Counted from the stretch's first letter, positions 37,703 to 47,532 are shown. The stretch: 64,000 nt of DNA from Gammaproteobacteria bacterium (GCA_016200485.1 JACQEP010000004.1:124001-188000), one strand, 5' to 3'. A program made the numbers and translations. Notes: generated by a model from the letters alone, not told the origin.

Positions 37703-38362
37703 CTATTCCTTAATTAAAATTGTGCGTAAATAAGCGACTACGTCATCAATCTGTTGCGGCGATATCTGCTGACCCCAGATCGGCATCACCTCGGAGCGGC
37801 CCATCGCTTTGCCGCCCATGGTGATGATCATGCGTTTATAGTCGTCATTCTTGTCACTCTTGGTCAGATTCGCCGGCGGTGGATCAAACAACACCGAGGC
37901 CCGTCCTTTGCCATCGCCTTTGACGCCATGACACAACACGCAATTAGTCTTGAACACCACTTCACCACGCCCGACCGGATCGGTGACCACTTCCAAATAG
38001 GAAACCACATCATTAATTTGTTCTTCCGATAATTCATTACCCCAGTTCGGCATGAATTCGGATCGCCCTACAGCTGGACCACCACCGCGGATGATTTTGT
38101 CATAATAATCACTCTGCTGAGACTTGATAGCTAGACTCTCCTGTCCATATAATTTGGTGGCACGCGCCACACCATCGCCACGCTCACCATGACACAATAT
38201 ACAATAGCTACGAAAGACAATGCCTCCGCGAATCATCGGCTTGGATTGAGCCTTGGCGATATCTTCCCGGCTATCCGTGGCCTGCGCGGAAAAGGCGCTG
38301 GCCATTACGGCCAACGCCAGCACGCCTTTTAGCAGCATTTTGAAGGGCTGCTGTTTCATCAT
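37703..38362 (-). CDS. Di-heme periplasmic cytochrome c, copy B
   Basis: 219 residues: signal peptide (MLLKGVLALAVMASAFSAQA), then two monoheme domains, heme motifs CILCH and CVLCH, with axial-Met blocks GRSEFMPNW and GRSEVMPIW. Its C-terminal domain is almost identical to that of copy A (SDKNDDYKRMIITMGGKAM present in both), whereas the N-terminal domains differ more. It starts in a TAATG overlap with the cupredoxin stop, so the two are translationally coupled. Confidence 0.9.
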   Translation of the reverse strand: MMKQQPFKMLLKGVLALAVMASAFSAQATDSREDIAKAQSKPMIRGGIVFRSYCILCHGERGDGVARATKLYGQESLAIKSQQSDYYDKIIRGGGPAVGRSEFMPNWGNELSEEQINDVVSYLEVVTDPVGRGEVVFKTNCVLCHGVKGDGKGRASVLFDPPPANLTKSDKNDDYKRMIITMGGKAMGRSEVMPIWGQQISPQQIDDVVAYLRTILIKE

Positions 38363-38694
38363 TATTTAACCTCGACCTTAAGCATCATGGTCGGATGAAT
38401 GGCACATTCAACCTCAGCCGTACCGGCCTTATCGAAGACTACTGGTTTCGATTGACCTTGAGGATAAGAACCTAAATCGAAAGTCTTCAGATCCGAAAGC
38501 GAAAATATATTGTGGAACCACGGATCTTCGTTCTTAAAGTTGATAGTATCACCCACTTTAACCGTAACAGTTTCGACCTTGGCACCATTCATCACAAAGG
38601 TTTTATCCTTCTGACCAATGGTAATCTCGCCCGCTGCCGCAGTCGTAGCGACCACCATCGTCGCCATTGTAACCAGATAACTAATACGCAACAT
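38362..38694 (-). CDS. Plastocyanin/azurin-type cupredoxin
   Basis: Small periplasmic blue-copper protein of 110 residues after a signal peptide (to TTAAA). Copper ligands are the His in DPWFHNIFS and the cysteine-His-Met set of VECAIHPTMMLKVEV. This form resembles the methylamine-utilisation-associated plastocyanins that sit beside MauG-like peroxidases. Good AAGGAG site before the ATG; it lies 21 bases after the peroxidase gene. Confidence 0.88.
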   Translation of the reverse strand: MLRISYLVTMATMVVATTAAAGEITIGQKDKTFVMNGAKVETVTVKVGDTINFKNEDPWFHNIFSLSDLKTFDLGSYPQGQSKPVVFDKAGTAEVECAIHPTMMLKVEVK

Positions 38695-38715
38695 GATTTA
38701 TCTCCTTTTAACCAA

Positions 38716-39762
38716 TCATTTAACTGGCAGCTGCGGGTAGGTGATCGCCAGCGGTGCTCCGGTCAGTGATTTCAGGAACTCCACCAGATCCTTTTTCTCT
38801 TGCTTCGACAGATTCAGCTTCTTCATGTTCGGATCAAGATTATCGAACGTTGGTGTACCACCACTGTTGTAGTGATCAACCACTTCTTCCAGCGACTTGT
38901 ACTGTCCGTTATGCATATACGGCGCGGTCAGCGCCACATCACGCAAGGTTGGAGTCTTGAAGGAGCCCTTCATAACCTTGATAGCCTTGATTTTGAAACG
39001 ACCTTCATCGGTGTTATCCGGCAGACCGATATTATGGAACCCGCTGTCGGAGAAGTTGTAACCGCTGTGACAAGCAGCACAATTTGCTTTGCCTTTAAAA
39101 ATTTCAAAACCACGCAAAGCAGCCTCAGCCATGGTGTTTTGACCCTTCAGCCACAAATCAAATGGTGAATCGGTGGACACTACGCTCCGCTCAAACGCTG
39201 CAATCGCTTTGGCAATGGTATCGTTGTTGATACCTTTGCCTGGATAGGCCACTTCAAACATCTGCTTGTACTTGGGGATAGCACTCAAATCTCTGATAAC
39301 ATTTCCCATGTTGCCAGCCATTTCCGGCTCGGCCTGAATCGGACCCAATGCCTGCTGTTCCAGTGTCGCGGCACGACCATCCCAAAACTGGAATTTCTGA
39401 TAAGCGCCATTGAGGATCGTTGGCGTAGAACGGCCCAACACTTTCATGCCGTGACCGATGGCGGTTGGCAAACCATCCGACCAGCCCAATACTGGATTGT
39501 GACAAGTGGCGCAACTAATCCAGCCCGAACCTGACAGGCGCGGATCGAAGAACAAGGCCTTACCCAGTTCCACACGCTCTGAGGTTGAAAGATTATCCGC
39601 CGGTTGTGGCACTTCCATCGGACGAAGAAAAGTCTTCACATCATCCTCACTCGGGCCTGACGCCGCTTGTGTGACACCTCCCACCATTCCAAGCACAACG
39701 CCAAACAACACAGCGGCGACGCCGGTTGTTAGCGAACGATGACTAAACACAGATTTATACAT
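38716..39762 (-). CDS. Di-heme cytochrome c peroxidase / MauG-family protein
   Basis: Periplasmic di-heme protein of 348 residues: signal peptide (to TQAA near residue 34), heme motifs CATCH (about residue 84) and CAACH (about 230), and family blocks GKALFFDPRLSGSG, RSTPTILNGAYQKFQFWDGRA, FKTPTLRDVALTAPYMHNG. It reduces hydrogen peroxide with electrons from cytochrome or cupredoxin, or acts as a MauG-like oxidant; context with a cupredoxin and two di-heme cytochromes fits either. AGGAGG precedes the ATG. Confidence 0.9.
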   Translation of the reverse strand: MYKSVFSHRSLTTGVAAVLFGVVLGMVGGVTQAASGPSEDDVKTFLRPMEVPQPADNLSTSERVELGKALFFDPRLSGSGWISCATCHNPVLGWSDGLPTAIGHGMKVLGRSTPTILNGAYQKFQFWDGRAATLEQQALGPIQAEPEMAGNMGNVIRDLSAIPKYKQMFEVAYPGKGINNDTIAKAIAAFERSVVSTDSPFDLWLKGQNTMAEAALRGFEIFKGKANCAACHSGYNFSDSGFHNIGLPDNTDEGRFKIKAIKVMKGSFKTPTLRDVALTAPYMHNGQYKSLEEVVDHYNSGGTPTFDNLDPNMKKLNLSKQEKKDLVEFLKSLTGAPLAITYPQLPVK

Positions 39763-39828
39763 GAGAGCCTCCTATTTGCCTCGCAAGAGAAAACTAAAAA
39801 CTACGACTATTGATAACGACTACAATAT

Positions 39829-41460
39829 TTATAACTTGAACTTATCCACCACATGATTTAACCCCATGGCCGCACCGTTGAGCGAAGACGACAAGCCATG
39901 CAACATCTCGGTCTGGCGGCTGGTCTCTGCACTGAGTTCAAAAAGATCATTAACTGCCTGATTGATGCCCTCCACCGCCTTTTCCTGCTCCACCATCATC
40001 TGTACTACTTCCTGCATTGCTTCACGCAAATACACGGCCTGATCACGACCCTGGCTGGTATTGGCTGCAACTTCTCCCAGGCGCGCAATATTGGTGCGCG
40101 ATTCCGTGACTGATTTTTCAAGCATGCCTACTGCTTCAGCAACACTGCCGGAAATCGTTTCCACCAGGCCTGAAATCTCCGTCGTCGCGGCCTCGGTCCT
40201 GGTCGCCAATTGACGCACTTCATCGGCCACCACGGCGAAACCACGCCCCTGTTCACCAGCACGGGCCGCTTCGATTGCTGCATTCAAGGCCAACAAATTG
40301 GTTTGTGAAGAAATATCGCGAATAGTCTTGGTGATATGAGTGATTGTTTCCGCCGTCTTGGCCAGTTCGCGCGTGACATTGGCAGTGGCTTCCATTTGCT
40401 GTTGGAAACGCTCGAATGCCTGGGTGGTTTCATTGATCTTGTGGGCAGTACTTTCCGCACTATCGGCCGTTTGCTGAGCGCGGTTGGCCGCCTCTTCCAG
40501 CTGCTCTACTGCACCGCCCGTGGTTGTGGTAACCGTATCCGAGGAATCTTTTATCCCTTCAACGCTAGCATGCAAACGCGTCGAAACATCGTGAATCATG
40601 TCTGCCGCCGTCGCGATGTGTTCTGCCTCAGCAGTCAGGGTACCGGCATCAGAATGAATCTTGGAGACAATGGCATGCAGGTCGGTCACCGTGCTATTCA
40701 TCGCCTTGACCATTTTACCTACTTCATCCTTACCTGGCTCATCAAGTGTGATACGCAAATCACCTGTCGCCAACGACTGCATGGCCTGTTCAAGCTTGGT
40801 CATCGGTTTCACTGAATAGTGAGACGCCAGCAACCCGAGAAAAACACTAATGCCGATCCCGCCCATCACAGACAATGCCAACAGTAGAATGGTCTTTTGG
40901 CCTTTATTCTCAATATCCTTCAACGCCTCCTGCATCATCATGCGTTGTTCGGAAATGATCTGATCAGACAGCTCATCAACACGATGAAAATCAGCCTCCA
41001 TCGCCTTGATCTGGGCCAATGCCTCGACATCCTGGTTGGCACGCGCCAGTTTGATGATTTCCATGCGTTTGGATTTGAGCAGCGGCACCAGACGCGCCAG
41101 ATCGGCAACTGTTTTGTCGTCGGGCAAGGCGGCTTGCAGGTTTTGAATCTTTTCATCCAATTGAGCTGCCGCCTTGATGGCATCCACCGCCGCCTTGCGC
41201 GTGTCGGCAGGATCGACAAAGGCAATAACCGCGGCCTGGGCATAACTCATTTTCAGTAGCGCGAATTGCGCGTCAGCAACGGTATTCATGCGCGACGCAG
41301 ACTCGGCGTTCAACTGTTGCACATCGTCGTTCAATTTCTGGATTGCATAGGCACCGATGCCGCCCACAACCAGAGATCCGATGGCAAAAATACTCGACAA
41401 ACCCAGAATCTTCGTGCGCCAGGTAATATTGCCGAGAAAACGTTCTATGTTGTTTGTCAT
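39829..41460 (-). CDS. Methyl-accepting chemotaxis protein, four-helix-bundle type
   Basis: A 543-residue transmembrane receptor: TM1 (about 20-40), periplasmic four-helix bundle (about 41-185), TM2 (190-212), HAMP (215-265) and a signalling domain with the canonical tip [31 protein letters not shown] (given here in words: the usual E-A-R-A-G-E hairpin). It differs from the Wsp receptor tip and belongs to an ordinary chemotaxis signalling class, though no cheA of that kind lies in the window. GGGACGGG precedes the ATG at 41460. An 11-base G tract lies about 85 bases upstream. Confidence 0.9.
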   Translation of the reverse strand: MTNNIERFLGNITWRTKILGLSSIFAIGSLVVGGIGAYAIQKLNDDVQQLNAESASRMNTVADAQFALLKMSYAQAAVIAFVDPADTRKAAVDAIKAAAQLDEKIQNLQAALPDDKTVADLARLVPLLKSKRMEIIKLARANQDVEALAQIKAMEADFHRVDELSDQIISEQRMMMQEALKDIENKGQKTILLLALSVMGGIGISVFLGLLASHYSVKPMTKLEQAMQSLATGDLRITLDEPGKDEVGKMVKAMNSTVTDLHAIVSKIHSDAGTLTAEAEHIATAADMIHDVSTRLHASVEGIKDSSDTVTTTTGGAVEQLEEAANRAQQTADSAESTAHKINETTQAFERFQQQMEATANVTRELAKTAETITHITKTIRDISSQTNLLALNAAIEAARAGEQGRGFAVVADEVRQLATRTEAATTEISGLVETISGSVAEAVGMLEKSVTESRTNIARLGEVAANTSQGRDQAVYLREAMQEVVQMMVEQEKAVEGINQAVNDLFELSAETSRQTEMLHGLSSSLNGAAMGLNHVVDKFKL

Positions 41461-41541
41461 CGACCCGTCCCTTAAATCCATAACCCATGCCGGCAGCCGC
41501 CATTTGGCTGTCAGTAGTAATTACAAAGTCTGTAACGGCCA

Positions 41542-41552
41542 GGGGGGGGGGG
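41542..41552. repeat. Eleven-base G tract upstream of the chemoreceptor gene
   Basis: Eleven consecutive G (C on the coding strand) in the roughly 240-base gap between parE and the chemoreceptor gene, 82-92 bases before the receptor start. Such tracts are prone to slippage and can act as promoter-spacing switches; assembly or sequencing error is the other explanation. Confidence 0.6.
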
Positions 41553-41700
41553 ACTTTAGTGCAATCAAAATAATAAATTACAACAAATGTATAGCGGATT
41601 TATATAGTTACAATAAAATCTGGACTCTTTGGCAACGCTGTCAATAATCGTAAACTTTTTTACGCTTCATTCCCGGAACTCGCTACAGCAAACAAAATCC

Positions 41701-43590
41701 CTACCCAATCTGTGCCAAATCACCTTTGGTTTCTAACCATTGACGCCGATCGGCTGCGCGCTTTTTGGCCAGCAACATGTCCATCAAGCCATCGGTGTCA
41801 TCGGCTACATCCAGCGTCAGTTGTACCAGTCGCCGGGTATCGGGGGCGATGGTGGTCTCACGCAACTGGATAGGATTCATTTCACCCAGCCCTTTGAAGC
41901 GCTGTATTCCGACCTTGCCTTTAATTTTTTCAGCGGCGATGCGATCAAGGATGCCCTGCTTCTCGGCATCATCGAGCGCATAAAACACTTGTTTGCCGAC
42001 GTCGATGCGATACAAGGGCGGCATGGCGACAAAGACATGCCCCGCTTGAACCAAGGGCCGGAAATGACGCAGGAACAAGGCGCAAAGCAAAGTAGCGATA
42101 TGTGCGCCGTCGGAATCGGCATCGGCGAGGATACAGATCTTGCCGTAGCGTAATGCCTGAATGTCCGGTGAGCCCGGTTCAACACCGATGGCCAGCACTA
42201 TGTCATGCACTTCTTGTGACGCCAGTACTTCGTCGGAGTTCACTTCCCAGGTATTCAGGATTTTACCGCGCAACGGCATAATCGCCTGGAATACACGGTC
42301 ACGCGCCTGCTTGGCGGAACCGCCGGCCGAGTCTCCTTCGACCAAAAACAACTCGGTACGACCAATATCCTGCGTCGTACAATCCGCCAGCTTACCCGGC
42401 AGGGCTGGACCCGCCGTGGCTTTTTTACGCACCACTTTTTTGCCCGCACGTAACCGCGACTGGGCATTGTCTATGGCGAGCTGGGCGATTTGTTCGCCGA
42501 CATCGGTATGCTGATTCAGCCACAGACTGAAGGAATCTTTGACTACGCCTGAGACAAACGCGGCACACTCACGCGATGACAAGCGCTCTTTGGTCTGACC
42601 ACTGAATTGCGGATCTTCCAGTTTTACTGACAACACATAGGCGCAACGATCCCAGATATCTTCCGGCGCGAGTTTCACACCGCGCGGGATCAAATTGCGA
42701 AATTCACAAAATTCGCGAATCGCCTCGGTCAAGCCGGTACGCAGACCATTAACATGGGTGCCGCCCTGCTCGGTGGGGATCAGATTGACGTAACTCTCGG
42801 CAACCAATTCGCCGCCTTCGGGCAGCCAGGCGACAGCCCACTCAGCGGCTTCCCGTTGCGCGGCCATGGTACCCACGAACAATTCCGCTGGAATAAATTC
42901 GTATTCACGCAAGGCGGTGCTGAGATAATCGTGCAGCCCATCCTGATAACACCATTCTTCCTTCTCCCCCGTCGCCACATCATGCAAACTCACCCGCAAG
43001 CCGGAACACAACACTGCCTTGGCACGCAGTACATGCTTGAGTTTGAGCACGGAGATTTTGGGCGAATCGAAATATTTCGGGTCCGGCCAGAAACGCACCG
43101 TGGTACCGGTGATTTGCTTGCCCACCTTGCCGACCACTTTAAGTTTCTCGGCCCTGTCGCCATTGGCAAAGGCCATGTGATATTCCTGACCATCGCGCCG
43201 CACCCACACGTCCAGACGCTTCGACAAGGCATTCACCACCGACACGCCGACGCCGTGCAGGCCACCCGAGAATTGATAATTCTTGTTCGAGAACTTGCCA
43301 CCCGCATGAAGCTTGGTCAGGATCACCTCGACGCCGGGAATCTTTTCCTCGGGGTGGATGTCCACCGGCATGCCGCGACCATCGTCCTTGACCTCGACCG
43401 AGCCATCTTTATGCAGCGTGACATCGACAGACGTGGCATGACCGGCAATCGCCTCATCGACGCTGTTGTCGACGACTTCTTGCGCCAGATGATTGGGGCG
43501 GGTGGTGTCGGTGTACATCCCGGGGCGCTTGCGCACCGGCTCCAGGCCACTCAGCACTTCTATCGCTGAGGCGTCGTATTTATTGCTCAT
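41701..43590 (-). CDS. parE: DNA topoisomerase IV subunit B
   Basis: ATPase subunit of topoisomerase IV. About 629 residues: GHKL ATPase domain (EVVDNSVDEAIAG, DDGRGMPVDIH, GGLHGVGVSVVNAL), transducer, and TOPRIM domain (LFLVEGDSAGGSAKQARDR, ILADADSDGAHIATLL), then a C-terminal PLYRID...RFKGLGEMNP. The short ~630 residue length is ParE, not GyrB. ATG at 43590 is used; the frame continues four codons to a TTG. Confidence 0.96.
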   Translation of the reverse strand: MSNKYDASAIEVLSGLEPVRKRPGMYTDTTRPNHLAQEVVDNSVDEAIAGHATSVDVTLHKDGSVEVKDDGRGMPVDIHPEEKIPGVEVILTKLHAGGKFSNKNYQFSGGLHGVGVSVVNALSKRLDVWVRRDGQEYHMAFANGDRAEKLKVVGKVGKQITGTTVRFWPDPKYFDSPKISVLKLKHVLRAKAVLCSGLRVSLHDVATGEKEEWCYQDGLHDYLSTALREYEFIPAELFVGTMAAQREAAEWAVAWLPEGGELVAESYVNLIPTEQGGTHVNGLRTGLTEAIREFCEFRNLIPRGVKLAPEDIWDRCAYVLSVKLEDPQFSGQTKERLSSRECAAFVSGVVKDSFSLWLNQHTDVGEQIAQLAIDNAQSRLRAGKKVVRKKATAGPALPGKLADCTTQDIGRTELFLVEGDSAGGSAKQARDRVFQAIMPLRGKILNTWEVNSDEVLASQEVHDIVLAIGVEPGSPDIQALRYGKICILADADSDGAHIATLLCALFLRHFRPLVQAGHVFVAMPPLYRIDVGKQVFYALDDAEKQGILDRIAAEKIKGKVGIQRFKGLGEMNPIQLRETTIAPDTRRLVQLTLDVADDTDGLMDMLLAKKRAADRRQWLETKGDLAQIG

Positions 43591-43698
43591 AGGCGACTTC
43601 AAATCTCATACTTGATAATCAACTGGCGTCAATTTAGCACGGGAGGAACAAAGGACAAAGGACTAACATGCGCATATTAATGATGGCTCAATCAGACT

Positions 43699-43735
43699 CC
43701 CACCCTCTCCCTCTCCCCGCTTGCGGGGAAAGGGG
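43699..43735. repeat. C-rich intergenic hairpin (CTCTCCC family)
   Basis: CCCACCCTCTCCCTCTCCCC then CCCCGC-TT-GCGGGG hairpin and GAAAGGGG. It resembles the C-rich imperfect palindromes at 59611-59680 and 60800-60835, suggesting a dispersed intergenic element; a terminator role is possible. Confidence 0.5.
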
Positions 43736-43761
43736 CTGATGTTTTGGTAATGATGTCAATT

Positions 43762-44376
43762 TCAACAATACAAATCCGCCAGCAGCGTCCTACGAACATC
43801 CTCGGCCACCTCAATCATAACGTGGTAATGGGGATGATCGATCCCCAACGCCAGATTACCGCCCCCACGCAATGCCTCAATCATCGGCTCAGTCAGTTCA
43901 AAACGCAGAAAATGCACGGCTGAGGTTTTCTCAGCCGTGGAACGTTGCAGGTCTTCATCGGCGACGCCAAATACCGGCTCGCAATCGGCTATCTGAATCC
44001 AGACCTTGTGTTCAATCCCCACCAACTGGCTCAGCGCTGCTGACCGCTGTACCGGATCGGCGTATTCCAGCATCAACGTCGCCTTCCAGTTGTGGCCATC
44101 CGGTACCAACGGATTATAAGTAGCAAGCTCGGCTTCTATTTCCGCAGACTCAAAAATACGTTCCGCACGCAACATCTCCTGCACCTGATAGTGCATGGTC
44201 AATCGATCTTCAAAATGCAACGTTGCGTACGGGCCCAGCGCGATCACGCGCCGTTGTTTATGTGCCATCACCTGCTGTCGGAATTCAGGGCGGCGTTGGG
44301 CATATTCTTCCAGGGAGAATAAATCAGCGCGCGTCAATTTCTGCATCTTTGCAATATCTTGTTCAGAATATCCCAT
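43762..44376 (-). CDS. DUF3501 family protein
   Basis: A 204-residue protein of DUF3501, which almost always accompanies a rubrerythrin-linked Fe-S oxidoreductase gene, as here. Conserved family segments visible are KLTRADLFSLEEYAQRRPEFR at the start (in two parts) and HFLRFELTEPMIEAL in the second half. Function unknown; oxidative-stress repair is inferred from the neighbours. Overlaps the oxidoreductase gene by 14 bases; a second Met (44346) begins right at the conserved part. Confidence 0.85.
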   Translation of the reverse strand: MGYSEQDIAKMQKLTRADLFSLEEYAQRRPEFRQQVMAHKQRRVIALGPYATLHFEDRLTMHYQVQEMLRAERIFESAEIEAELATYNPLVPDGHNWKATLMLEYADPVQRSAALSQLVGIEHKVWIQIADCEPVFGVADEDLQRSTAEKTSAVHFLRFELTEPMIEALRGGGNLALGIDHPHYHVMIEVAEDVRRTLLADLYC

Positions 44377-45715
44377 AGGCCATCCGTAGCAACGTCAGCG
44401 GATGACGCGGCACAGTACTATCATCTAAAATCCCCGCCAAATGATGTCCGGCCAACGGACAATCGCTGCCATAATGATCCGGCATCGCGGCTTTGATCAC
44501 ATTCACCACCGGCTGCGCAATCTTCACCGCATGCGAGTAATTCTCAACCTTCACAGCGTAAGTTCCATTATGACCGGAACAACGTTCCACCACTTCAAGT
44601 TCGGTATTCGGAATCAAAGACAACAACTCCCGCGCCTTAACGCCATTGAATTGCACACGCTGATGACAGGAAACATGATAAACAATTTTTCCCAACGCGC
44701 GTGTGAAATCCAGTTTCAGTTTTGCTTCACGATGACGCAAACTCAGATACTCAAAAGGATCAAAAAAGGCCTGGCTCACTTTAGCAACGGCAGAATCATT
44801 CGGGAACATTGACGGCAATTGCTGTTTGAACAGCAACACGCATGACGGTACCACCGCCAGCAAATCCCAGCCTTCATCCACCAAGCGCGACAATATTGGA
44901 ATATTAAATTCCTTGGCCTCAACCACACTCTGCAAGTCGCCCAATTCGAGTTTGGGCATGCCGCAACAACGTTCAGTCTCGGTTAACGTCCAGGGGATGT
45001 GATTGTGATCCAGAATCGCGACCAGATCCTGGACAATACGCGGCTCATGCTGATTGCCATAACAGGTGGCAAACACCGCCACTTTGCCATGTGTCCGCGA
45101 CGTGGATTCGATTCGATCCCCCCCCATCAACGGACGCGTTTTCAAGCGTTTGCGCAGGGTTTGATCATCAAACGGAGGCAGCCACGCCTCTTGCGCAATC
45201 CCCAAATGTTTCTCCATCTGTTTGCGTAAGGATGGGGTTTGCGTGATGCCATTAATCGTTTGCGCAATGATGGGGATCCCCGCCAAACGCCCCACTTCAT
45301 CGGTCGCAGTCAACCATTTATCGCGTCGACTGGCACCATGCTGTTTGAAATGCACAGCCTTAGCCCGCAACATCAATTGCGGAAAATCCACCGCCCACGA
45401 ATGCGGAGCCACATAAGGGCATTTGGTGACATGGCACAAATCGCAGAGATAACATTGATCGACAACCTTTTCATAGTCATCGGTAGTGACACCATCGACA
45501 TCCATGGCTTCACTGGCATCGATCAAATCGAACAAGGTGGGGAAGGCATTACAGAGATTGACGCAACGGCGACAGGAGGCGCAGATATCAAACACCCGCG
45601 CCATTTCCGAGTGTAACGCATCCTGATCGTAAAACTCCGGCATCTGCCAAGCCAAGGGCTGGCGTTGTGGCGCTTCTAAACCTTCTTCGCGCGGCGGGCG
45701 CATCGAATCCGGCAT
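44363..45715 (-). CDS. GlpC/HdrD-like Fe-S oxidoreductase
   Basis: A 450-residue cytoplasmic iron-sulfur protein. N-terminal two 4Fe-4S binding motifs, CASCRRCVNLC and CYLCDLCHVTKCP (about residues 46-105), followed by two CCG-type domains: ATCYGNQHEPRIVQDL...ERCCGMPKLELGDL and VSCHQRVQFNG...ERCSGHNGTYAV. The second has CSGH where the canonical CCG would be, so that cluster may be altered or absent. Likely electron transfer partner of rubrerythrin; substrate unknown. The rubrerythrin gene is 43 bases upstream, DUF3501 downstream. Confidence 0.88.
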   Translation of the reverse strand: MPDSMRPPREEGLEAPQRQPLAWQMPEFYDQDALHSEMARVFDICASCRRCVNLCNAFPTLFDLIDASEAMDVDGVTTDDYEKVVDQCYLCDLCHVTKCPYVAPHSWAVDFPQLMLRAKAVHFKQHGASRRDKWLTATDEVGRLAGIPIIAQTINGITQTPSLRKQMEKHLGIAQEAWLPPFDDQTLRKRLKTRPLMGGDRIESTSRTHGKVAVFATCYGNQHEPRIVQDLVAILDHNHIPWTLTETERCCGMPKLELGDLQSVVEAKEFNIPILSRLVDEGWDLLAVVPSCVLLFKQQLPSMFPNDSAVAKVSQAFFDPFEYLSLRHREAKLKLDFTRALGKIVYHVSCHQRVQFNGVKARELLSLIPNTELEVVERCSGHNGTYAVKVENYSHAVKIAQPVVNVIKAAMPDHYGSDCPLAGHHLAGILDDSTVPRHPLTLLRMAYGIF

Positions 45716-45758
45716 TATGCCTCCCGCACTAATTCACTGGCAGGATGAAACACGCGGC

Positions 45759-46181
45759 CTACTCTTCGTTCATCGCCTCCAGCGCCTTCTGAAACCGGTT
45801 GGCATGTGAACGTTCGGCCTTGGCCAGGGTTTCAAACCAGTCTGCAATTTCATCAAAACCCTCGTCACGGGCCACCCTGGCCATGCCGGGATACATATCG
45901 CTATATTCGTAGGTTTCGCCCGCGATCGCCGCACGAATATTGTCGAGCGTGCCGCCGATGGGCAGACCCGTGGCCGGATCGCCACAGACCTCCAGATATT
46001 CCAGATGGCCATGGGCATGGCCGGTCTCGCCTTCGGCCGTAGAACGGAACACCGCCGCCACGTCGTTATGACCTTCGACATCGGCCTTGGCAGCGAAATA
46101 GAGATAGCGGCGATTCGCCTGCGATTCCCCGGCAAAGGCTGCCTTGAGGTTTTGTTCCGTCTTGCTTCCTTTTAAGGCCAT
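45759..46181 (-). CDS. Rubrerythrin (short form without rubredoxin domain)
   Basis: Di-iron peroxidase-type protein, 140 residues. Four-helix bundle with ExxH-type ligands ([58 protein letters not shown]). No C-terminal CxxC rubredoxin domain is present, so electrons must come from another protein, probably the adjacent Fe-S oxidoreductase. The ATG at 46181 has a perfect AAGGAGGT site; the longer frame does not. Confidence 0.92.
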   Translation of the reverse strand: MALKGSKTEQNLKAAFAGESQANRRYLYFAAKADVEGHNDVAAVFRSTAEGETGHAHGHLEYLEVCGDPATGLPIGGTLDNIRAAIAGETYEYSDMYPGMARVARDEGFDEIADWFETLAKAERSHANRFQKALEAMNEE

Positions 46182-46300
46182 GCGCACAACCTCCTTCATA
46201 TATGGATAAAACTGAACCCGTTCTCGACTCTAGCCCAGTTTGACCATTGAGGGAAGTCTGAGTAGAGTTAGCACCTCTGCGAAACAGAAGGACATCCCCC

Positions 46301-46546
46301 TTGGCCAAGAAACGTGCACCCGAGCAAACCCCTGACTTCGAATCGGCCTTGGCCGAGCTTGAGGCGCTGGTCGAGCGCATGGAACAAGGCGATGTCTCGC
46401 TGGAAGAATCTTTGCAGCTCTTCGAACGCGGCGTCAATCTCACCCGCACCTGCCAGCAGGCGCTCAAGGCAGCGGAACAAAAGGTGCAGATCCTGCTCGA
46501 AAAAACGCCGAGCGCCGAGGCCGAAGATTTCAGCGCCGATGATTGA
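46301..46546 (+). CDS. xseB: Exodeoxyribonuclease VII small subunit
   Basis: An 81-residue subunit of exonuclease VII, cutting single-stranded DNA with XseA. The signature [32 protein letters not shown] is recognised (shown in part). The start codon is TTG with AAGGA in front; the stop is overlapped by ispA (ATGATTGA), as usual for this gene pair. Confidence 0.9.
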   Translation: MAKKRAPEQTPDFESALAELEALVERMEQGDVSLEESLQLFERGVNLTRTCQQALKAAEQKVQILLEKTPSAEAEDFSADD

Positions 46547-47441
46547 TTCCAGCAACACCCTGAGCGACCTGTTGCGCCACTACCAGTCGCGGGTGGAATC
46601 CGCCCTCAACCACTGGTTGCCAACGGCCAAAATTGTCCCCCAACGACTACACGAGGCGATGCGCTACTCCAGCCTCGATGGCGGCAAACGCGTGCGCCCG
46701 TTTCTGGTGTACGCCAGTGGCACCGCCTTGGGTTTAGCGCCGGAGCAACTCGATGGCCCCGCCTCGGCCGTGGAACTGATCCACGTCTATTCGCTGATCC
46801 ATGACGATCTGCCGGCGATGGACAACGACGACCTGCGTCGGGGCAAACCTACCTGTCATCGGGCCTTCGACGAAGCGACGGCAATCCTGGCGGGCGATGC
46901 CCTGCAACCACTGGCCTTTCACATCCTCGCCCACGATGCCGCGATCCAGGTACCCGCCGAGCGGAAACTACAAATGATCGACTGCCTGGCCACCGCGGCG
47001 GGTTCGCGTGGCATGGTCGGGGGGCAAGCCATCGACTTGGCGGCCGTCGGCAAGGATTTGGATTTGCCCGCCCTGGAAAACATGCACATTCACAAGACCG
47101 GCGCCCTGATCCGCGCCAGCGTCCGGCTTGGCGCCCTGTCTGCGGCACAGGCATCTACCGAAAGTCTGGTCCTCGACCACTACGCCCACTGCATCGGTCT
47201 CGCCTTTCAAATCCAGGACGATATTCTTGATATAGAAGGCACCACCGAAACCCTGGGCAAAGCCCAAGGCGCCGATCAGGCCCTGAACAAACCCACCTAC
47301 CCCGCTCTGCTTGGACTCGATGGCGCCAAGGAACGGGCGCAAGAGCTTAAAGACGAAGCCATCGCCAGCCTGACCGGCTTCGGCCCCAGCGCCGACCCGC
47401 TGCGGTGGATGGCAGAATATATTGTGGCGCGGAAGAGCTAA
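46539..47441 (+). CDS. ispA: Farnesyl diphosphate synthase (geranyltranstransferase)
   Basis: Prenyl chain elongation enzyme making farnesyl diphosphate (quinone side chains, undecaprenyl). 300 residues with the first Asp-rich motif [17 protein letters not shown] (DDxxxxD), the second DDILD in [12 protein letters not shown], and GGKRVRP near the start. The ATG at 46539 overlaps xseB by eight bases, the usual xseB-ispA-dxs arrangement. Confidence 0.95.
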   Translation: MIDSSNTLSDLLRHYQSRVESALNHWLPTAKIVPQRLHEAMRYSSLDGGKRVRPFLVYASGTALGLAPEQLDGPASAVELIHVYSLIHDDLPAMDNDDLRRGKPTCHRAFDEATAILAGDALQPLAFHILAHDAAIQVPAERKLQMIDCLATAAGSRGMVGGQAIDLAAVGKDLDLPALENMHIHKTGALIRASVRLGALSAAQASTESLVLDHYAHCIGLAFQIQDDILDIEGTTETLGKAQGADQALNKPTYPALLGLDGAKERAQELKDEAIASLTGFGPSADPLRWMAEYIVARKS

Positions 47442-47444
47442 AGC

Positions 47445-47532
47445 TAACCGCGAAGGCCGCCAAGGAACGCAAAGTTAAGCGCTCCCTCCACAGGTTTTCT
47501 TTCTTGGCGTCCCTTAGCGGCCTTTGCGGTTA
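47445..47532. repeat. Intergenic imperfect inverted repeat (GCAAAG family)
   Basis: A 26-base arm (47445-47470) pairs with a 26-base arm (47507-47532) with about four mismatches, separated by 36 bases. Content such as TAACCGCGAAGGCCGCCAAG recalls the modular repeats at 62690-62788 and 63926. It lies between ispA and dxs and could form a large hairpin; whether it stops transcription is unclear. Confidence 0.65.

Noticed and set aside
42754..43569. Plus-strand open frame (271 residues) opposite parE
   Set aside because: Antisense to parE, a GC-driven shadow with no motif.
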